A stretch of DNA of 64,000 nucleotides from Cerioporus squamosus (Eukaryota > Basidiomycota > Agaricomycetes > Polyporales > Polyporaceae): contig JABYQS010000044.1 in the NCBI GenBank assembly GCA_022592435.1, positions 124,001-188,000 on the forward strand. The letters run 5' to 3'. Below the pieces are notes generated by a model. The model saw only the letters and a program-made list of their open reading frames with translations. It was not told where the DNA came from and ran no database searches. This document shows positions 58,389-64,000 of the stretch, piece by piece. Each line of letters opens with the position of its first letter. The stretch's first letter is position 1. Both the position numbers and the translations under genes were made by a program.

Positions 58389-59772
58389 ATGACCGTCGAG
58401 CTTAACTACGGGGACCTCTCGATCTTCCCAGCAACGTCGGAGCAGGTCCAAGTATCGCGCAGCCGATACGCAGCCCAGTGGTCGATCGGGCGGTCCCTCG
58501 AAGCATATCTCCAACGCGACGTGGTGCTGGATGCGGAAGAGCATGCCGCGAACGGCAAGCTCACAACCTGGTGCGTGCAGACGAAGCACGGAGCGTCCAC
58601 GCGCGCACATCCTTCTCGCGAAGTTCTTCAGATTGATGAGCTGACAATCGTGCGTGTTACAGGGTATTGGCCCCCAGGAACCGCCCTACCACTTTGGATT
58701 TCTTGTGCTCCTGCGAGACGTACGTCGCGCCTGTGTGGCTGCCACGTCGAACACTTACCGTCTACTTCATCAGCTTCCGTCGTGCTGCACTCGTCGCGCG
58801 ACCGCGACCTTCTGCAACTTCGGGTCACGGCGATGTCTCCGAGTCCGAAACCCAAGTCGAGGAGGTGACGGCGTACGCGATCACGTCAGTATTCACATCT
58901 CCAAAACACCGCAAGAAGGGCTATGGTCGGCATATGTTGCGCCTCCTACACTGGGTTCTCGCGCCCCGCTCTGCGCTCCCGTCCACCTTCCCGCCGGAAT
59001 GGGGCACGCCTCCGGACATCGAGATGCTCAAGTCCTCGGGGTCGCCAACGCCCAGTTCTCCGTTCTCTATAGCGACGTGGGGCGTGACTTCTACCGCTCA
59101 TGTGGGACCGATCCGACATCGCGCGACGGCTGGGTCGTCTCGGGCGCACAGGCGACGTCCTGGAATCTCGACGCCTCCGACTCGGACGTGGTTGCGGCGA
59201 AGAAGCCAGGCGCCAGGGTAGTCAGGCTCTCTGAATCCGACGTGGCGGCGCTCTACGAGCACGATGCACGCTGGGTCAAGGAGGATCTCGTCCGCTACGC
59301 CCGACCAGGCCGCACGCAGTTCACTTTCCTCCCCAATAAGGGGGTGGGGTTGTTCGTCGTCCGACGAACTATGGACTTCACGCCTGATTTACAGCCGGTC
59401 CTTCCCAGCGAGCAGTGGGGTGCCGCCATTCTCCCCGACGGGGCGCAGACCCTTACCGATGCGCTGGCCCAGCCTTCCCCTCTGTCGTTTGTGACATGGA
59501 CCCTAGACTTGAAGACGTCTCCCCGAACGTTGGTCGTGTCGCGCTTGCGTGCGGACGAGGACACACTGCCCGTGTTGTTGGATGAGCTGCTCGCTGCTGC
59601 GCGCGACGAGAAGGTGGAGAAGGTAGAGTTCTGGTATATGCGGCCTGAGCTGCGTGAGCTCGCAGAGTCGATGGGGTGGAAGACGGAGGAGCGGGTAGAG
59701 CATCTGTCCGCGGTGAAGTGGTATGGGCATGAGAGGGACGACGAGCTCGAGTGGTTGTACAACGAGAAGTAG
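58389..59772 (+). CDS. LYC1-like GNAT N-acetyltransferase, one apparent frame break
   Basis: Related to yeast lysine N-acetyltransferase LYC1, a soluble acetyl-CoA-dependent enzyme; the substrate in mushrooms is not established. The ATG at 58389 gives MTVELNYGDLSIFPATSEQV. After an intron the text reads WVLAPRN...TTLDFLCSCETY, then AYAITSVFTSPKHRKKGYGR followed by HMLRLLHWVLA, which is the acetyl-CoA-binding motif A (R/Q..G.G..ML). The second half has GVANAQFSVLYSDVGRDFYR and SCG..., a C-terminal acceptor-type domain, TWTLDLKTSPRTLVVSRLRA, VEFWYMRPELRELAESMGWK and the end WLYNEK. The two halves are in different frames: the shift lies at about 59029-59033 (CTCAAGTCCTCG), where one added G would restore it. 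No intron explains this. Confidence 0.8.
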
Positions 59773-60088
59773 GTCCAGTCCTTGACGCAAAAGCGAGTTT
59801 CAGGCTAACTGATTACACCCAGGTTCTGCTGGTGTTGAAGCGAAGATGACATGGAAGCATAAGTGTACAACACTGTAGTGATACATTGACATTAGATCGG
59901 ATGCTACTACTTCGGAGACCTACAAGCACAAACCGGACACTAGATGGCCTAAGCTAAGGATCAGAGAGCAACAAATAGCCTGCACTGCGAAAGGAGTGAC
60001 AGTACGAACGGAGGGACAACGAGCGATGCCCAAATTCAGCGAGGGTGTGGTAGATTAGCATAGTCTGCGACGATGTGAATGGGTGCGC
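59773..60088. other. 3'-3' spacer between acetyltransferase and amidase genes
   Basis: About 315 bases between convergent genes; nothing else seen. Confidence 0.6.
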
Positions 60089-62286
60089 TCAGAACTGTCG
60101 AGGTACGAATCCCTTTCCGGTTGCCCAGAGGGCCTTCTCGATGACCTTCATGCTCGCCAGGACCTTCTCCTCCTCGAAGCGTCGGCCGACAACCTGCACG
60201 GCGAGCGGCATACCATGCATAGAGTGCGCATCATAAAGGTCATGCACGGCCCGAGCAACGTCGTTCATTCCTCGATACTTGGCCGCTTCACGGAAGTCCG
60301 GATCATAGCTGTCGCGCGCTCTGTCGACATAGCCAACCGGGAGGACGCCAGCGGTGTAGTCGAGCTATTCGAACGTCCGGTGAATTAGCACAGAACCGCG
60401 CCTTGCCCCGAGAGAAGTTGACGCACGACGTTATACAAGAAGGCGTAGTTCGCGGAGACGAGCGTCGCCCTGTCACTGGCCTTCGGATCCGTCGGTACCG
60501 CGGGCAGAGCATGCGGGACGGTGAGCACGAAGTCCAAACCGTCATGTTTCCATGCTTCATGCCACGCCGCCTTGTACGCTTCTCGCTCGACGACGAGCTT
60601 GCGCTCCTCCAGTGCGCTCTTCGGATGGAACACTTTTAGCAGGCTAGCCCATCCATCGTTGCGACCTCTTGGGCGCGATAGCCAGCGGAGCAGCTGCGCT
60701 TGGAACTTCTTCAGCCAGAGCGGGAGACGGAGGATGTTTCGGACCGTGCGGAGTGCGGGAGAGATGTGCTCGCCGGCACGAAGGGGGCCCATAACCGAAG
60801 CCGCTGGCGTCGGACATGAGCCGATCGGCCGGGGAACGTCAAACAACCGCGGTGCGCACCTCCTTCCGAGAACATGAGCTGGTACCCGATCTTCAGCCCT
60901 TCCAATGGACTGGGAGGGTAGCTGTCCGATTGCGGTTCAGTACCGCGATTGTGGAAGCGTGCAATGTCAACACCCACAAGGGAACGACCTCGTGACCCTG
61001 CTTCGCCAAGGCGCTGGCTACTTCGAGTAGTGCGCGGGTATTAGCCGGCGTCGGGGGTACGACGCCTGTCGTTGCACGGCACGGTCAGCGGCTGCAAGCA
61101 TGCGTGGTTTGCGTCGCGCTCACCGTCGTCCATAATGAGACCAAACTTGAGCCGTTGCCCGCTTGACACGAAGTCGGCGGACTTCCACGGGAGAGGGACG
61201 CACTAACCCCGAGAAGCGTTAGCAAGGAACACGCCGTGCACCAGAAGAGACTGACAGTGTGGTCATATTCCCACGGCTTCATCTCCACTACTCGCTTCCA
61301 AAATTCTTCGAGATCGTCGAGCGTCCGCGCGATGGGCGCAGTGATGGTGGGGACAGCTTCCAGCCCTGGCAGGCAGGAGATGCTCCCGTGACTGGGAAAC
61401 CGGCCATGCGACCCCTTGACAGAGTACAGCCCGCAGTAGGCAGCGGGATAGCGTGTGCTACCCCCTAGGTCGGTGCCCACCTCGACCATGCTGCCCTGGG
61501 AGGCCACGAGCGCACCGCCGCCGCCGTCGATGCGCCCGGGGAGAATGCGGCGTTGTACGGGTTCGTTGTTGTGCCAAAAATATCGGAGCTAACCTCAAAG
61601 GAGAGACAACCTGTGGTACGACCAAGCTCAGCACAGTATCTACGCGCCGGTCGGAGAGAGTGCACGGACCTGTTGGCAGTGTCGTCTTAGCGTACACGAG
61701 GCCGCCAGCGTCCCGCAGAAGACGCACGATCGGGGCAGATTGGACCGCAGGGTGCCCGACACGAGATGAGTAGCCCCCGGTGGTGTCGTGTCCCGCGACG
61801 TCGATGCAGTCCTTGATGCTGACCGGGACGCCATGGAGTGGCCTGTGTGACGACAAAGGAGCAGCAGCGCTACGCTCGGCCTCTTCGAAGAAGACGTCGG
61901 CTAAGCAGTTGGTAGCCTCATGCGCTGCGACACAGCGTTTGCCGTAAGCCTGAAGGACGCGTGTGGGTGCAAGCGAGCCGTCTTCGCAGGCGTCCACGAT
62001 CTGCGAAAGCGAGAGAGCGAGAATCTTCCCGTCCGCCTCGGCAGAAGGAGAGTAGTAGACAGCAGGAAGGGTGGAGAGCTTTGCACGGAGCTCCTCCTGC
62101 TTTCTGAGGCTGTCATAGAGCGGGCGTCAGCAAGCGTCTGAGAAGGTGATGGGACAGCTGTGAGACCGAAGACCCATATCCCGCGCCAGGACTTGAGTCT
62201 GGGGTCTCGCATGCGTACCTCGCGCTTTGGGCACGAGGAAAGAGGACTCACCAGTCTCGGCGGTGGGCGGAAAAGAAGGAGAACAT
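60089..62286 (-). CDS. Amidase-signature hydrolase (fungal acetamidase/fatty-acid-amide type), one or two frame problems
   Basis: An amidase-signature enzyme cleaving carboxamides. The catalytic lysine lies in LHGVPVSIKDCIDVAGHDTT, followed by GGYSSRVGHP, LLRDAGGLVYAKTTLPTG, SFEVSSDIFGTTTNPYNAAF and SPG. The nucleophile block is VEVGTDLGGSTRYPAAYCGL, then YSVKGSHGRFPSHGSISCLP and APIARTLDDLEEFWKRVVEM. The C-terminal part includes GLKIGYQLMFS and ends GRRFEEEKVLASMKVIEKAL followed by WATGKGFVPRQF. Between SPG and GGALVASQGS, at about 61515-61530, the frame slips by one base in a GCC-rich run, in the Gly/Ser stretch that holds the cis-serine. The N-terminus probably starts MFSFFSAHRRD at 62286, but I could not join it cleanly to KQEELRAKLSTLPAVYYSPS without meeting a TGA. 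The frame slip may be a sequencing error. Confidence 0.8.
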
Positions 62287-63145
62287 GCCCGGCAACGCCG
62301 CACGTGTTACGACGGGTGAGAGGAGGAGGCAGTCAGGATGGGTCGAGGAGGGCGGGTGTCATGAGAGCTGGCCGCGGAGGCTATAGGTTATGAACACGGG
62401 GGATTGACGCCAGCTCATGGACATCCGTCCCAGGCCTTCTCGGCCTAATCGCAGCTTCCCAGCCTATTCTCCTCGCCCATGCCACATCGGGAACCGCCCC
62501 TCGCTCCTGTCTTCGGCGGCGTTGATGGACGTCTCGGTCAAGACAGTTCCCTGCTGCAGCCCATGTCCGGCGCCCTCAATCTATCCACCACCCATTTCCC
62601 GCTAAGCACTTATCGTAAATAAAACCGGTTACTTGCCGGCACAGGCCGGCACCGAGCATGCAACCTTATAAGGCGCCCGTGACGTCGATCTTCTCCCCAT
62701 TCCTCCGTCCTAAACTTGTTTGTTTTCATGCAATTATCCATCGTCTGAACATCGACATGTCATCTAGCCACTCCTCGTGTCAGGATAACTCATGATGCAT
62801 GATGGCTGGCACGGGAAGTCATAAGTACCCAGGCAAGAGCGAGCAACATGACGGGCTCCCGAACCAGTCCTGGTTAGTCGGCCGCCGACTCTTCGGGGAG
62901 CACGTTCTGCGTAGCGAGAATCTCGCGATATCAACAGCGGAGGGGGCACTTCCGGTAAGCATGGGTGTAGGTCTCTGATTCGACTCGTCCTTGACTCGGA
63001 GATAGGCTCAACAATACGATGGAGACCGATGAGGTCGCGGGAATACGCCTTATCGGACCCGTGATTCACTTAAGTGTGTGGACAGCCCACGAGCGCAGGA
63101 TCTCCGCTGCGCTCGCCATCTGCATTGAACTAACAGCTTCCAAGG
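62287..63145. other. Divergent promoter region between amidase and oxoprolinase genes
   Basis: About 860 bases between outward-facing genes that both act on amide bonds of small nitrogen compounds. It contains a GCCGGC pair near 62634-62650 and a CArG-like box at 62664. No gene is supported here. Confidence 0.6.
62664..62673. promoter_or_regulatory. CArG-type box CCTTATAAGG
   Basis: This exactly fits CC(A/T)6GG, the binding consensus of MADS-box factors such as Mcm1/SRF. It is self-complementary and lies in the amidase-oxoprolinase spacer, 473 bases upstream of the ATG at 63146. Chance occurrence is possible. Confidence 0.3.
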
Positions 63146-64000
63146 ATGCTCCGCATCGGAGTCGACGTTGGAGGTGAACTACACTGCACTAACCCTATGT
63201 TGGCATCCTCCATTCTCCGGACTAACCACACGTCTCCATTGCAGGGACAAACACTGATGGCGTGTTGATCGACCTGGCTCGTGTGCACGAGCCTTCTCGC
63301 GGCGTGCTGGCACACTACAAGGCCCCGACGACGCCCGATGTCTCCACCGGCATAGAGAACGCCGTGCGTGAGGTCCTCAAGCTCGCCGCTCTGCCTCCCT
63401 CGGACGTCGCTTCTGTCAGCATCGGCACTACCGCTTTCATCAACGCGGTTCTCGAGGCAGATGCACGTCGGCTCGCGAAGGTGGCGGTGATTCGCCTATG
63501 TGGCGCATACACCAGGCAATGTCCACCGTTCATCGACTTCCCCAAGCGTCTGCGCAAACTGACAGAGGGCCACGTTGCCTTCGTCGATGGCGGATTTGAG
63601 AGTACGTGAAGATCGCACGCCGCGAAAGGGCTATCTGACAGATCCCAAGTTGATGGCAGAGAGATCTTCCCGCTCAATGAGGAGCAGATACTTCAACAAT
63701 GCGCGATCATCAAGGAGAAGGGCCTCACAAATGTTAGACAGCGCCGATTCCACTCTGATTGAGAACCTAATATCCACTATTCCAGGTTGTGTTATCCGGC
63801 ATTTACTCTCCATTGGACACGGAAGGCAGGCACGAGGCGGCTGCAAAGTCCATTATGCAGCGGGAACTGGGCTCATCTATCAACGTGGTATGCTCAAGAG
63901 ACGGTAATGCATCACCCATTTATCCCTGGATGAATGCTGACATCCCAGTACATGACAGTTGGCCAAGTCGGTCTGCTAGAGCGCGAGAACGCGTCAATCT
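63146..64000 (+). CDS. Hydantoinase/5-oxoprolinase family protein, N-terminal part (3' end outside the window)
   Basis: An ATP-dependent 5-oxoprolinase or N-methylhydantoinase-A type enzyme of the ASKHA fold, which opens 5-oxoproline or hydantoin rings. The ATG at 63146 gives MLRIGVDVGG, then, after an intron, TNTDGVLIDLARV; this is the phosphate-1 glycine loop (G.DVGGTNTD). The sequence VLAHYKAPTTPDVSTGIENA followed by VREVL, then VASVSIGTTAFINAVLEADA (the S.GTT..(T/I)NA motif), VAVIRLCGAYTRQCPPFIDF, VAFVDGGFEIDGREIFPLNE, GLTNVVLSGIYSPLDTEGRH and EAAAKSIMQRELG match the family's N-terminal (Hydant_A_N) domain. It runs off the right edge at VGQVGLLERENASI. In fungi such proteins are often near 1,300 residues, with A and B domains fused; this cannot be checked here. 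Confidence 0.88.

Noticed and set aside
1..64000. CRISPR arrays, prophage, bacterial operons or complete transposons with transposase/reverse transcriptase
   Set aside because: None was seen: the genes are intron-rich fungal genes, and no regularly spaced direct repeats or transposase/RT motifs were found.

Overview
The window looks like nuclear DNA of a filamentous basidiomycete, probably an Agaricomycete of the polypore type. The genes are compact, GC-rich and split by many introns of about 50-60 nt with GT..AG ends. Several genes encode multi-pass membrane proteins of the DUF6533 type, which is abundant in mushroom-forming fungi. A QDE-1-type RNA-dependent RNA polymerase, an NCS1 permease and a GH89 enzyme fit the same picture. 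I found no bacterial, organellar or viral segment. Start codons and splice sites are read by eye and are least certain at N-termini.

Layout, 1-14 kb: the 3' end of a glomulin/YBP-like gene (+), an Agaricomycete membrane protein (+), an S9 peptidase gene with an interrupted frame (-), an NCS1 permease (-), a MOB-family protein with a very long acidic tail (+), a dead DUF6533 gene (-), a 282-bp fold-back element, and a DUF6533-like relic (-). 14-25 kb: a QDE-1-type RdRP (-), RRG7 (+), an apparently intact DUF6533 gene (-) and a DUF6533 gene with a lost splice donor (-). 25-36 kb: alpha-N-acetylglucosaminidase (-), an intron-containing tRNA-Ala, SDH4 (+), an AIM9/APH-like kinase (-), a 2.8-kb stretch with no gene I can support, and TFIIA gamma (-). 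37-50 kb: another DUF6533 gene (+), a DHA2-type MFS transporter (+), proteasome subunit RPN1 (-), a CBS-domain protein (+) and a 7-TM protein with a long loop (-). 52-64 kb: PTEN-type phosphatase (-), an FAD monooxygenase (+), a LYC1-like acetyltransferase (+), an amidase (-) and the 5' end of a hydantoinase/5-oxoprolinase gene (+).

Most of the window is housekeeping: the proteasome (RPN1), general transcription (TFIIA gamma), respiration (SDH4, RRG7) and signalling (PTEN, MOB, CBS). I see no convincing biosynthetic cluster. The most notable structure is that RdRP and RRG7 sit between two copies of a two-gene DUF6533 module. One copy (11.5-14.0 kb) has decayed and carries the fold-back element. 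The other (21.6-25.1 kb) is better kept but has one damaged member. A second theme is single-base frame breaks in the S9 peptidase, the acetyltransferase and the amidase, while RPN1, RdRP, PTEN, NAGLU and the monooxygenase read cleanly. These breaks may be real decay or base-calling errors.
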